Shown here one piece after another: positions 7,218-15,420 of a stretch of DNA of 36,252 bases. Position numbers and translations under genes: made by a program. This stretch comes from Rikenellaceae bacterium. GTDB lineage: Bacteria; Bacteroidota; Bacteroidia; Bacteroidales; UBA932. The notes beneath the pieces were generated by a model that did no database searches, was not told the DNA's origin, and saw only the letters and a program-made list of their open reading frames with translations. The stretch covers positions 1 through 36,252 of the forward strand of contig CAAGIG010000051.1 of the NCBI GenBank assembly GCA_900769885.1, given 5' to 3'. Numbering within the stretch: the stretch's first letter is position 1; every line of letters begins with the position of its first letter.

Positions 7218-8294
7218 ATGACGAAAACGGTTAAGTTTCTTATATCGCTGGTCGCCATATTGGTTTGTGCTTTATTGATTTCATTTGCCGACAGACCCAG
7301 AGTTAAGGAGTATTCTCCCAGGACTAAATTTATAGACACCCTCAATGTGGTAATAGGTGTCGAGGGTGGTATGTATTACTCTAAAGGCTTTCCGATTGGG
7401 GCTCAATACGATTTGTTGAAGAGATTTGCAGCTCTGGAAGGGATTCATTTGTTGGCAAACGATGATTTTCAAAGAGATTCATCATTTGTACAGCTCCTTG
7501 AAGGGAGTGCCGATATTATTGTTTTGAATCAGAATGACTCTTTGTCTGTAGGAAAATTTGATTCGAAGGAGTTTGCTTTTTCTCTGCCGGTTATGGATGC
7601 AATCTGGATTGTTAAAAATGATCATCAGGATAGATTGCTGGAGAGGATTAACAATTGGTTAGGATATTTCTCAAAAACTAAGGAGTTTAAGACTCTTAAT
7701 AGCAAATACTTCGGCTCTTATTCTCTGGATAAGTACAGAGAGAGTCTGACCCAGACTGACAAAATTTCTCCCTACGATGATTTGATCAAAAAGTATAGTA
7801 CGGTTTTGGGTTGGGACTGGAGAATGTTGGCAGCCATTATTTATAAGGAGTCAAGATTTTCAGTGGCTGCGGAGTCATCCAGGGGTGCCAAAGGACTTAT
7901 GCAGGTGCGAGATTTTACTGCCCAAAGTTATGGAGTGGAAAACAGGCTTGATCCCGAGCAGAACATTTATGCAGGTGTCCGCTTTCTGAGTGAGATACAA
8001 TCCCGCTATCTCAGAAGTGGTCTTGATTCGGTTAACTCACTGAAATTTACCCTTGCCGCTTACAATGCAGGGGAAAGCAGAATAGGGGACTGCATAAGAT
8101 TTACTCACGAGCAAGGTGGCAATTCTGCAAATTGGGAGTCGGTTTCGAGGTATATCCCAATGATGTCACTACCCGAATATTATCAGAATGCAGAATATCT
8201 GAACCACGGTTCTTTCAACGGCTCAGAAACAATCCAATATGTGGATGATGTTGCCTCTATTTATGAGGAGTATCTTTTCTTGGTGAAAAAGTAG
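7218..8294 (+). CDS. MltF-like membrane-bound lytic transglycosylase
   Basis: This 358-residue protein has an N-terminal membrane or signal segment (~5-24). A divergent periplasmic solute-binding domain (~40-170) follows, then a lysozyme-like SLT domain (~185-345). The catalytic Glu is E211 in AAIIYKESRF, followed by the family motifs SRGAKGLMQV, GVRFLSE and LAAYNAGE. Such enzymes cleave peptidoglycan glycan strands and release 1,6-anhydro-MurNAc products. The layout is that of MltF, with a shortened binding domain. The start is ATG 7218, 5 bp after the porin stop. The 3' end overlaps the convergent pseudouridine synthase gene by 38 bp. Confidence 0.88.
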   Translation: MTKTVKFLISLVAILVCALLISFADRPRVKEYSPRTKFIDTLNVVIGVEGGMYYSKGFPIGAQYDLLKRFAALEGIHLLANDDFQRDSSFVQLLEGSADIIVLNQNDSLSVGKFDSKEFAFSLPVMDAIWIVKNDHQDRLLERINNWLGYFSKTKEFKTLNSKYFGSYSLDKYRESLTQTDKISPYDDLIKKYSTVLGWDWRMLAAIIYKESRFSVAAESSRGAKGLMQVRDFTAQSYGVENRLDPEQNIYAGVRFLSEIQSRYLRSGLDSVNSLKFTLAAYNAGESRIGDCIRFTHEQGGNSANWESVSRYIPMMSLPEYYQNAEYLNHGSFNGSETIQYVDDVASIYEEYLFLVKK

Positions 8295-8982
8295 GGAAGT
8301 CAGGGGCTGTAATGTCCAATGGGGTGTTCTTTACGGGGTGTTTGAAAAGAATTCTGTGTGCCTGCAAAGAGATACTGCCATCTTTATTTGAACGTCTTGC
8401 TCCATATTTCAAGTCACCTTTTATCACACAACCAATTGAAGCTAGCTGACATCTGATTTGGTGATGTCTTCCTGTGAGGAGTTCCACCTCTACCAGAAAG
8501 TAGCTCTTGGTCGGTTCGAGAAGTCTGTATCTTAAAACAGCCTCTTTTGCTCCTGGTTTGGGGAGATTGTAAGAGTAAGATTTGTTTTGTTTTTCATTCC
8601 TGAGGAGGTAGCTCTTAATCTCACCTTGAACAGGCTCGGGAGATTTTTCAACAAGTGCCCAATAAAATTTGGACACATCTCCGTCTCTGAACTGTTCACT
8701 CATCCTCTGCAAAGCTTTGGATGTTTTTGCCAATACGACAATGCCACTGACAGGTCTGTCAAGTCTGTGTGGAACACCCATAAATACCCTGGAAGGTTTA
8801 TTGTCCCTTTGGGCAATGTATGCTTTAAGTTTCTCAGGGAGAGGCTCATCCTCGGTCTTGTCACCTTGAACAATTTCACCGCTCCGTTTGTTGAAAATCA
8901 AGAGGTGATTGTCTTCGTAGAGAATTCTGGAGGTGATATCCTCAAATTCCTCTTTGTTCAGATGTCTGTATATCTCGCTCAT
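8257..8982 (-). CDS. RluA-family pseudouridine synthase
   Basis: This 241-residue enzyme converts uridine to pseudouridine in rRNA or tRNA. The catalytic Asp lies in HRLDRPVSGIVV (the family's HRLD motif), and GRHHQIRCQLA and GDLKYGA are the other conserved family motifs. There is no N-terminal S4 domain, so it is of the short RluA/RluC-like type; the target base cannot be assigned. It starts 4 bp downstream of the panB stop, which suggests one transcript. Its last ~12 codons run antisense to the end of the MltF-like gene. Confidence 0.9.
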   Translation of the reverse strand: MSEIYRHLNKEEFEDITSRILYEDNHLLIFNKRSGEIVQGDKTEDEPLPEKLKAYIAQRDNKPSRVFMGVPHRLDRPVSGIVVLAKTSKALQRMSEQFRDGDVSKFYWALVEKSPEPVQGEIKSYLLRNEKQNKSYSYNLPKPGAKEAVLRYRLLEPTKSYFLVEVELLTGRHHQIRCQLASIGCVIKGDLKYGARRSNKDGSISLQAHRILFKHPVKNTPLDITAPDFPTFSPRKDTPHK

Positions 8983-8986
8983 CTGC

Positions 8987-9802
8987 TTAGTATTGCTCGT
9001 TTTCGTTAGGGAAGTCGTTTCCTTTTACATCTGAAACATATTGCTTGAAAGCTTCAAGATATGTGTCGTACAGATTGGCGTAGCGGCGAAGGAATCTCGG
9101 AGAGAATTGGTTTGTCAGTCCCAGCATATCGTGCATAACGAGAACTTGTCCGTCAACGTGTCTTCCTGCACCGATTCCAATTACCGGAATATCAAGAGTT
9201 TCTGCAACCCTTTTTCCCAATGTTGCAGGAATTTTTTCCAAAACAAGTGCAAAGCATCCGGCATTCTGCAAGGCAATGGCATCCTGTACAAGTTTTTCGG
9301 CCTCTTCTTCTTCTCTCGCTCTGACAGCGTAGGTTCCAAATTTGTGAATCGATTGTGGGGTGAGTCCCAAATGGCCCATAACAGGAATACCGGCAGAGAG
9401 AATTCTCTCAACTGACTCAATGATTTCCATTCCACCTTCCATTTTAACTGCATCTGCCTCAGATTCTTTCATAATTCTGATGGCATTGCTCAAAGCTGCT
9501 TTTGAGTTTCCTTGATATGTTCCGAAAGGCATATCCACCACTACCAATGGATTTTTGACAGCTCTCATAACACTTTGGGCGTGATAAATCATTTGTTCAA
9601 TAGTGATAGGGAGTGTGGTTTCGTGCCCTGCCATAACATTTGCAGCAGAATCGCCTACCAATATTATATCTATACCGGCCTCATTTACAATTTGTGCAGA
9701 TGTATAGTCGTATGCGGTAAGCATTGCAATTTTTTCGCCGGCACGTTTCATTTCCAGCAGTTTATGGGTAGTCATTACTCTACCTTTTCCTTGTGTTGAC
9801 AT
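8987..9802 (-). CDS. panB: 3-methyl-2-oxobutanoate hydroxymethyltransferase
   Basis: This 271-residue protein catalyses the first committed step of pantothenate synthesis: it transfers a hydroxymethyl group from methylenetetrahydrofolate to alpha-ketoisovalerate, giving ketopantoate. Diagnostic segments are MLTAYDYTSAQIVNEAGID, LVGDSAANVMAGHETTLP, MGHLGLTPQS and IGIGAGRHVDGQVLV. Its length is normal for PanB. panC and panD are not nearby. It is probably expressed with the downstream pseudouridine synthase gene. Its promoter region is shared with the divergent dnaK. Confidence 0.96.
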   Translation of the reverse strand: MSTQGKGRVMTTHKLLEMKRAGEKIAMLTAYDYTSAQIVNEAGIDIILVGDSAANVMAGHETTLPITIEQMIYHAQSVMRAVKNPLVVVDMPFGTYQGNSKAALSNAIRIMKESEADAVKMEGGMEIIESVERILSAGIPVMGHLGLTPQSIHKFGTYAVRAREEEEAEKLVQDAIALQNAGCFALVLEKIPATLGKRVAETLDIPVIGIGAGRHVDGQVLVMHDMLGLTNQFSPRFLRRYANLYDTYLEAFKQYVSDVKGNDFPNENEQY

Positions 9803-9825
9803 ATCAGTATTCGTTAAATGGAATA

Positions 9826-9856
9826 CAAAGAAAAAGAATAATTATCACATAAACAA
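9826..9856 (-). promoter_or_regulatory. Candidate panB promoter
   Basis: On the minus strand, TTG (9856-9854), a 20-bp spacer and TTTCTTTG (9833-9826) resemble TTTG/TAnnTTTG with one mismatch in the -7 box. The box ends 23 nt before the panB ATG. Confidence 0.4.
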
Positions 9857-9858
9857 TA

Positions 9859-9897
9859 TGACACCTTGTCAGTTTTTCGCTTTTGGCACAATCTTGG
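9859..9897 (+). promoter_or_regulatory. Palindromic operator/promoter element upstream of dnaK
   Basis: A perfect palindrome TGACA-CCT-TGTCA (9859-9871) is followed 12 nt later by TGGCAC (9884-9889) and AATCTTGG (9890-9897), which sits where a -7 TAnnTTTG box would be. The same order of parts precedes grpE (19759-19796). No CIRCE element is present. The element lies 61-100 nt before the dnaK ATG and overlaps the expected -33 position. Confidence 0.55.
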
Positions 9898-9958
9898 CGA
9901 ATAGAAAGGCAAACAACAAAACAACTGATTCGAAAATTAAAAATAAAAAATAAAGATT

Positions 9959-11866
9959 ATGGGAAAAATTATAGGAATTGACCTTGGTACTACCAACTCC
10001 TGCGTAGCAGTGATGGAAGGTAACGAACCTGCTGTTATTATCAACAGCGAAGGAAAAAGAACCACTCCTTCAGTAGTGGCTTTTACAGACAACGGAGAAA
10101 GAAAGATTGGAGATCCTGCTAAGAGACAAGCGATTACCAATCCTCACAAAACCATCTTCTCTATCAAGAGATTTATGGGTGAACCTTACGACAGAGTTCA
10201 AAACGAAATCGGAAGAGTTCCTTATAAAGTGGTAAAAGGTGACAATGGTACAGCTCGCGTGGATATCGACGGCAGACTATATTCACCTCAGGAAATTTCA
10301 GCTATGGTACTTCAAAAAATGAAGAAAACAGCTGAAGATTATCTTGGACAAGAAGTTACAGAGGCTGTTATCACAGTTCCTGCATATTTCAGCGACTCTC
10401 AAAGACAAGCAACCAAAGAAGCCGGTGAAATCGCAGGTCTTAAAGTAAGACGTATCATCAACGAACCTACCGCAGCAGCATTGGCATACGGTATGGATAA
10501 GAAAGACAGCGAAATGAAAGTGGCTGTATATGACCTTGGTGGTGGTACATTCGATATCTCTATCCTTGAATTGGGTGATGGTGTATTCGAAGTAAAATCA
10601 ACCAATGGTGATACTCACCTTGGTGGTGACGACTTTGACCACAGAATCATTGACTGGATGGCAGAAGAGTTTATGAGCGAAAACTCAGGTGTGGATTTGA
10701 GAAAAGACCCTATGGCTCTTCAACGTTTGAAAGAGGCTGCTGAAAAAGCAAAAATCGAGCTTTCAAGCCAAACTACCACTGAGATCAACTTGCCTTATAT
10801 TATGCCTGTTGATGGTGTTCCCAAACACTTGGTAAGAACTTTGAGCAGAGCAAAATTCGAGCAACTTTGCGACGATCTTATCCAAAGAACCATCGAGCCT
10901 TGCCGCAAAGCTTTGGCAGATGCAGGTATGACAGTGTCAGATATCAACGAAGTATTGTTGGTAGGTGGTTCAACCCGTATCCCTGCAATTCAACAGATCG
11001 TTGAGAAATTCTTTGGAAAAGCTCCTAATAAAGGGGTTAACCCTGACGAAGTAGTGGCAGTAGGTGCTGCAATCCAGGGTGGTGTATTGGCAGGTGATGT
11101 GAAAGATGTCCTATTGTTGGATGTTACCCCTCTATCACTTGGTATTGAAACTCTTGGTGGTGTGATGACCAAACTTATCGAGTCAAATACCACAATCCCT
11201 ACCCGTAAATCAGAGGTGTTCTCTACAGCCAGCGATAACCAGCCTTCAGTAGAGATCCACGTTCTTCAAGGTGAACGCTCAATGGCACGTGACAACAAGA
11301 CCATCGGCCGTTTCCACTTGGACGGAATTACCCCTGCACCTCGTGGCGTTCCACAAATCGAAGTTACTTTCGATATCGACGCAAACGGTATCTTGAATGT
11401 TTCTGCTAAAGATAAATCTACAGGTAAGGAACAAAAAATCAGAATTGAGGCTTCTTCAGGTCTAAGTGATGATGAAATCAAGAGAATGCGTGACGAGGCT
11501 AAAGCAAATGAAGCTGCCGATAAAGCTGAAAAAGAGAGAATTGACAAAATCAATGCAGCTGATGCAATGATTTTCCAAAGCGAGAAAAACCTTAAAGAGT
11601 ATGGTGACAAGATCCCTGCTGACAAGAAAGGTGCTATCGAAAATGCTCTTGGCCAATTGAAAGAGGCACACAAATCAAGTGACATCGCTGCTATCGAACG
11701 TGCTACAGAAGCGTTGAACACAGCTTGGCACGCCGCTTCAGAAGATATGGCAAAAGCCGCTCAGGCTCAACAAGGTGCAAACCCTAATCCTGGAGCACAA
11801 GGCCCTGCCGGCGGACAAACTTCATCAGAAGAGGTTAAAGATGTCGACTTCGAGGAAGTAAAATAA
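9959..11866 (+). CDS. dnaK: Molecular chaperone DnaK (Hsp70)
   Basis: This is a full-length 635-residue Hsp70. The ATPase domain begins GKIIGIDLGTTNSCVAVMEG and carries the AVYDLGGGTFDIS phosphate loop and LLVGGSTRIPAIQ. The substrate-binding domain (~385-505) includes VTPLSLGIETLGGVMTKLI. A helical lid follows, and the tail ends EEVKDVDFEEVK. It folds nascent and stress-damaged proteins with GrpE and DnaJ, encoded 8-10 kb downstream. It stands alone on its transcript, with a palindromic promoter element upstream and a strong terminator downstream. Codon use is more uniform than in neighbours, as expected for a highly expressed gene. Confidence 0.98.
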   Translation: MGKIIGIDLGTTNSCVAVMEGNEPAVIINSEGKRTTPSVVAFTDNGERKIGDPAKRQAITNPHKTIFSIKRFMGEPYDRVQNEIGRVPYKVVKGDNGTARVDIDGRLYSPQEISAMVLQKMKKTAEDYLGQEVTEAVITVPAYFSDSQRQATKEAGEIAGLKVRRIINEPTAAALAYGMDKKDSEMKVAVYDLGGGTFDISILELGDGVFEVKSTNGDTHLGGDDFDHRIIDWMAEEFMSENSGVDLRKDPMALQRLKEAAEKAKIELSSQTTTEINLPYIMPVDGVPKHLVRTLSRAKFEQLCDDLIQRTIEPCRKALADAGMTVSDINEVLLVGGSTRIPAIQQIVEKFFGKAPNKGVNPDEVVAVGAAIQGGVLAGDVKDVLLLDVTPLSLGIETLGGVMTKLIESNTTIPTRKSEVFSTASDNQPSVEIHVLQGERSMARDNKTIGRFHLDGITPAPRGVPQIEVTFDIDANGILNVSAKDKSTGKEQKIRIEASSGLSDDEIKRMRDEAKANEAADKAEKERIDKINAADAMIFQSEKNLKEYGDKIPADKKGAIENALGQLKEAHKSSDIAAIERATEALNTAWHAASEDMAKAAQAQQGANPNPGAQGPAGGQTSSEEVKDVDFEEVK

Positions 11867-11893
11867 CCAGATTATAGAGATATAATCAATCAT

Positions 11894-11938
11894 AAGCAAA
11901 AGGTGCAGTCCCAAATGAGGGGATTGCACCTTTTGCTT
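11894..11938. terminator. Strong bidirectional terminator between dnaK and the recombinase
   Basis: AAGCAAAAGGTGCA (11894-11907) pairs perfectly with 11925-11938, and an inner GTCCC/GGGAT stem extends it to about 19 bp with a 7-nt loop. The rightward arm ends in a T-rich run and the leftward arm in an A-rich run, so it can end dnaK transcription and that of the convergent recombinase gene, whose stop lies at 11939. Confidence 0.85.
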
Positions 11939-12865
11939 TTATAGGGATTTGAGAATCATACTGTTGGCGCGGTCGATGCGGTTGTTGTCAATGGAGTTGA
12001 GGTAGATTCTTGTGGTCTCTTCCGAGTCGTGCCCCATCCCTTTGCTGATGACTGACAAGGGGATTCTTTTGTGTTGTGCTATACTTGCCCAGGAGTGTCG
12101 GGCCACATACATTGTCAGAGGTGTTTCCAGATTTATTTTCTTCCCGATTCGCTTTAGCGCTTCATTAATTTTGTGTGATTTCAGAATATATTGTTTTCTC
12201 CCATTTTCACCATCAGCTGTGATAATTGGCAGCAGATAGGGGGAGTCAGGATTGAAATATTTGTTTACAATATCTTCCATACAAGGCTCCCATCGGATAA
12301 AGAGAATCTGTCCCGTTTTTCTTCTGCGGTATGTGAGAATGCCATTTTTCAAATCCTTTTTTTGCAAATAGGAAATGTCTATAAATGACATACCTCTGGT
12401 ATAAAAACTGAACATAAATATGTCTTTCGCAAGTTCCTCGGTACTTCCTTCCGAGAATTTCAGATTCTTGATTTTCTTTATGTACGGCAGGGATATTGCC
12501 CTTTTGAGAGTTTTGTCCACCCCTGTGTAGACGTGCTTGAAGGGATTTTTGTTTTTTATTAAATTCTTTCCTATAGCTCTGTTGTAGACGGCTCGTAGAA
12601 TACGATTGTAAAAAGAAATGCTATTCATATTCAGACCTTTCTGCACCAGATAGTTCTGATATGATAGCATTAACTTTGCATCCACTTTTTTAAATGGCAA
12701 ACTTTTACGTTTGTAGAATTTCCTGAAGCTGTTCAGCGTTGAACGATAGGTCTCTGCAGTTCTGATTTTGCCAAATTGATCAAGTTCGTCTATAACAGAT
12801 TGTGTGAATTCCAAAAAGCAAGTCTTGGGACTGTTACTTTTGTGATTGGTACTTACTGATTCCAT
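11939..12865 (-). CDS. Tyrosine recombinase with SAM-like N-terminal domain
   Basis: This 308-residue site-specific recombinase has a phage-integrase SAM-like DNA-binding domain (~15-105) and a catalytic domain (~120-308). Visible catalytic residues are Arg in FYTRGMSF, Lys in RRRKTGQ, Arg in YVARHSWAS, His in GMGHDSEETT and the Tyr nucleophile in RIYLNSI. The first His of the HxxR motif is Tyr, a variant I recall from Bacteroidota invertase-type recombinases. The length suits DNA invertases better than conjugative-element integrases. No other mobile-element gene is adjacent, so it may invert a distant promoter. It is lysine-rich compared with neighbours. Confidence 0.9.
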   Translation of the reverse strand: MESVSTNHKSNSPKTCFLEFTQSVIDELDQFGKIRTAETYRSTLNSFRKFYKRKSLPFKKVDAKLMLSYQNYLVQKGLNMNSISFYNRILRAVYNRAIGKNLIKNKNPFKHVYTGVDKTLKRAISLPYIKKIKNLKFSEGSTEELAKDIFMFSFYTRGMSFIDISYLQKKDLKNGILTYRRRKTGQILFIRWEPCMEDIVNKYFNPDSPYLLPIITADGENGRKQYILKSHKINEALKRIGKKINLETPLTMYVARHSWASIAQHKRIPLSVISKGMGHDSEETTRIYLNSIDNNRIDRANSMILKSL

Positions 12866-12872
12866 ATTTTTT

Positions 12873-12891
12873 TGATTATGTATGATAATCA
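12873..12891. repeat. Inverted repeat upstream of the tyrosine recombinase
   Basis: TGATTAT (12873-12879), a 5-bp spacer and ATAATCA (12885-12891) form a perfect 7-bp inverted repeat 8 bp upstream of the recombinase start codon. A second short palindrome, CAAGT-GATT-ACTTG (12907-12920), overlaps the ppa stop. These could be operators or recombinase-binding sites. Neither is followed by a T-tract, so they are not terminators. Confidence 0.45.
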
Positions 12892-12913
12892 GTAAAGTTA
12901 TTATTACAAGTGA

Positions 12914-13537
12914 TTACTTGCCCCAAATCTCTTTGTCGTAGTCTTTAACTGAGCGTCTGATCACTTCGTGTGCCTCCTCTGCTCCGTAGAGCCCTTCAAA
13001 TCTCATTCTTACTTTGCTTCCACCAGGAATATCTTTATAGGTGGTGAAATAGTGGATGAGTCTTTTAACTATTGCGTCAGGTAGTTGGGATATATCTGTG
13101 TATTGTTGATATATTGCATCATTCTTCAATACAGCTACTATTTTGTCATCTGCCTGATTGTGGTCGAGCAATCTCAAACCTCCGATAGGAATTGCTTTTA
13201 CAACAATATCTCCGTGTGTTACCTCTTTCTCGGTCAGAACGCAGATATCCAATGGGTCTCCGTCGCCTTCAATATCCTCTCTGCCAAGAACTTCTGCACT
13301 TCTTGCAGCCATATTCTTTGAACAAAGTGTTCTGGGTAGAAAACCATAAAGGGCAGGGACAATGTTTGAAAATTTCTGTGGTCTGTCGATTGTCAGGTAT
13401 CCGGAAACTTTGTCAACTTCGTATTTTACGGTGTCTGTAGGTACGATTTCTATAAATGCAGTAACCTCTTCAGGTGCGTTATCTCCCAATGGTATACCGT
13501 GCCAGGGGTGAGATTTATGTGATTGAATTATATTCAT
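12914..13537 (-). CDS. ppa: Family I inorganic pyrophosphatase
   Basis: This 207-residue soluble enzyme hydrolyses pyrophosphate to two phosphates and so drives biosynthetic reactions forward. Metal-binding acidic residues lie in EGDGDPLDICVL, and the substrate-binding elements YEVDKVSGYL, YGFLPRT and HYFTTYKDIPGG are present. Its length and motifs are those of family I, lacking the DHH signature of family II. It has its own promoter (-7 box at 13555-13562). No clear terminator separates it from the downstream tyrosine recombinase gene, which could receive read-through. Confidence 0.93.
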   Translation of the reverse strand: MNIIQSHKSHPWHGIPLGDNAPEEVTAFIEIVPTDTVKYEVDKVSGYLTIDRPQKFSNIVPALYGFLPRTLCSKNMAARSAEVLGREDIEGDGDPLDICVLTEKEVTHGDIVVKAIPIGGLRLLDHNQADDKIVAVLKNDAIYQQYTDISQLPDAIVKRLIHYFTTYKDIPGGSKVRMRFEGLYGAEEAHEVIRRSVKDYDKEIWGK

Positions 13538-13554
13538 AGTCGATTATTTTTCTA

Positions 13555-13562
13555 CAAATATA
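13555..13562 (-). promoter_or_regulatory. -7 element of ppa
   Basis: On the minus strand this reads TATATTTG, a match to TAnnTTTG, and it ends 17 nt before the ppa ATG at 13537. Confidence 0.5.
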
Positions 13563-13604
13563 CGATTGAAACTAAAAATATGTTTAAATTAGTGGAATAA
13601 TTGA

Positions 13605-14075
13605 ATGAAAATGGAGAAACAGATTACGGATAAAATAGATAGAGGTATAGAACTTTTCGAAAGTGGTTACAGCTGTTCGCAGTCGGTAGTTCTGGCATTT
13701 GCCGATCATTTTGGTATTGATTCATCGGTTGCATTGAAATTTTCATCCTCTTTTGGTGCAGGAATGGGGCGTTTGAGAGAAGTGTGTGGTGCTGCTACAG
13801 GTATGTTTATGATTCTTGGATGGCTTTATCCGTATGAAAATGTAGAGGATAAGGAGGCTAAAAAAGTGAATTATACCGCGGTCCAAAGATGTGCGGCGCA
13901 GTTTAAGGAGAGGATGGGTTCTTATATTTGTGCAGAATTGCTGAAAATAAAGAGGGAGCCACAGATACCGGTACCATCTGACAGGACAGATGCTTATTAC
14001 AATTTGCGCCCTTGTACAAGAGCAGTTGCTGTAGCTTGTGAAATAGTTGCAAAAGAGATTTTTAAGGATGCATAG
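13605..14075 (+). CDS. C_GCAxxG_C_C family protein (putative redox protein)
   Basis: This 156-residue protein shows the motif that names its family: Cys in GYSCSQSV, CGAATG as the GCAxxG variant, and later Cys residues in VQRCAAQF, SYICAEL and LRPCTRAVA. The spacing suggests a metal or disulfide redox centre; biochemistry for the family is sparse. One hydrophobic stretch (FMILGWLYPY) may be buried and is too short to be a clear membrane anchor. It begins at ATG 13605, with an alternative at 13611. Its last codons overlap the start of the aldehyde dehydrogenase gene by 8 bp, so the two are translationally coupled. Confidence 0.85.
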   Translation: MKMEKQITDKIDRGIELFESGYSCSQSVVLAFADHFGIDSSVALKFSSSFGAGMGRLREVCGAATGMFMILGWLYPYENVEDKEAKKVNYTAVQRCAAQFKERMGSYICAELLKIKREPQIPVPSDRTDAYYNLRPCTRAVAVACEIVAKEIFKDA

Positions 14076-15420
14076 CAAAGTTAATGAGGTAGTTATTTCC
14101 CAAAGGGATTTTTTTAAAAGTGGAGCGACATTGTCTTATCAATTCAGGAAAGAGGCATTGTTGAAGCTTCGCCGTGCTGTGAATCTTTATAAGGAAGAGA
14201 TCTCATTGGCTCTTGAAAATGATTTGGGAAAGTCCTCAGGGGAGGCGTATCTTACAGAAATAGGTATGGTATTGCAATCTATTTCATATCAATTGTCTCA
14301 TCTCAGGTCTTTTATGAGAAGTAGAAGGAGAGGTTTTTCCATCAGTGTCATCCCTTCTTATGGCAAAATTATTCCAGAACCTTATGGAAATGTTCTGGTT
14401 ATATCTCCTTGGAATTATCCGTTTTTATTGGCAATGGACCCTTTGATTGGGGCTGTTGCTGCGGGAAATTGTGTGATTGTGAAGCCGTCAGAACATTCAC
14501 CCAATACATCTTCCTTGTTGGACAAGATGCTCAGTGAGATATTTGATCCGTCTTATATTGCTGTACTTACAGGAGATGTTGATGTCGCTAAGGAGTTGTT
14601 GGATAATAGGTTTGATTATATTTTCTATACCGGTAGCGCTGCTGTCGGAAAGGTTGTTATGAGAAAGGCTGCTGAGTATTTGACCCCAACCACATTGGAA
14701 TTGGGAGGAAAGAGTCCTTGCGTAATAGCTCCCGATGCCGATATTGCCGAGTCTGTAAAAAGAATAATTTTCGGGAAATCTCTCAATTCAGGACAAACTT
14801 GCGTGGCCCCGGATTACCTTTTGGTACATAAAAGTATTGTTGATGAGGTTGTTAAGGAATTTTCAAAGCAACTGACAGTCGATCCTCAGTTTTATAGAAT
14901 AATAAATGAGGCTCATTTTAAAAGACTTTTGTCGTATCTCTCTCAAGGGGATGTTATTATAGGCGGTGGGGCCGATTCTGAAGCATTGGAAATCCAATTT
15001 ACATTGCTCTCTGTTTCAGATATAAAAGCTCCGATAATGGCAGAGGAAATTTTCGGTCCTCTTTTGCCTGTTGTTACATATTCGGATGAGGAGCAACTCG
15101 TGGGAGAATTGAAATCTAAAGAGAAGCCTTTGGCGTTTTATGTTTTTTCTCGTGACAGACGCTTCATTAAGGGGCTGCTTCGAGAGGTATCTTTTGGTGG
15201 AGGTGCTGTAAATGATACACTTATGCATATTGTTGATCCAAATCTTCCATTCGGAGGGGTAGGGTATAGCGGAATGGGGGCATATCACGGAAAGGCCTCA
15301 TTTGATACTTTTACCCATTATAAAAGCGTTCTTTATTCTCCTTCTGGATGGGTGGCCCCATTGAGGTATCCACCTTATAAAGGTCTTAAGGAGAGGCTGA
15401 TAAAACTATTTCTTCGATGA
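14068..15420 (+). CDS. Aldehyde dehydrogenase, class-3-like
   Basis: This 450-residue NAD(P)-dependent enzyme oxidises aldehydes to acids. The cofactor-binding ISPWNYP and FYTGSAAVGK motifs, general base E211 in LELGGKSP and catalytic C245 in NSGQTCVAPDY are all present, with EEIFGPLLPV and LPFGGVGYSGMG near the C-terminus. The short length and the NSGQTCVAPDY active site are typical of class 3 / fatty- or aromatic-aldehyde types. I chose ATG 14068 over 14047, because the longer form adds non-family residues and runs further into the preceding gene. It overlaps nadD tail-to-tail by 15 bp. The substrate is unknown. Confidence 0.9.
   Translation: MHSKVNEVVISQRDFFKSGATLSYQFRKEALLKLRRAVNLYKEEISLALENDLGKSSGEAYLTEIGMVLQSISYQLSHLRSFMRSRRRGFSISVIPSYGKIIPEPYGNVLVISPWNYPFLLAMDPLIGAVAAGNCVIVKPSEHSPNTSSLLDKMLSEIFDPSYIAVLTGDVDVAKELLDNRFDYIFYTGSAAVGKVVMRKAAEYLTPTTLELGGKSPCVIAPDADIAESVKRIIFGKSLNSGQTCVAPDYLLVHKSIVDEVVKEFSKQLTVDPQFYRIINEAHFKRLLSYLSQGDVIIGGGADSEALEIQFTLLSVSDIKAPIMAEEIFGPLLPVVTYSDEEQLVGELKSKEKPLAFYVFSRDRRFIKGLLREVSFGGGAVNDTLMHIVDPNLPFGGVGYSGMGAYHGKASFDTFTHYKSVLYSPSGWVAPLRYPPYKGLKERLIKLFLR

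Noticed and set aside
9884..9899. Sigma-54 promoter (TGGCAC...GC at -24/-12 spacing) before dnaK
   Set aside because: The GG and GC pairs have the right spacing, but the matching element before grpE lacks the -12 GC and instead carries a perfect TAnnTTTG box, so a sigma-54 reading does not hold for both.
11266..11721. Minus-strand open frame of 151 codons inside dnaK
   Set aside because: It is a codon-bias shadow of a highly expressed gene. It is rich in Ser/Leu/Ile and has no start signals.
12873..12920. Terminator between ppa and the recombinase gene
   Set aside because: Two palindromes are present, but both are AT-rich and short, and no T-tract follows either.
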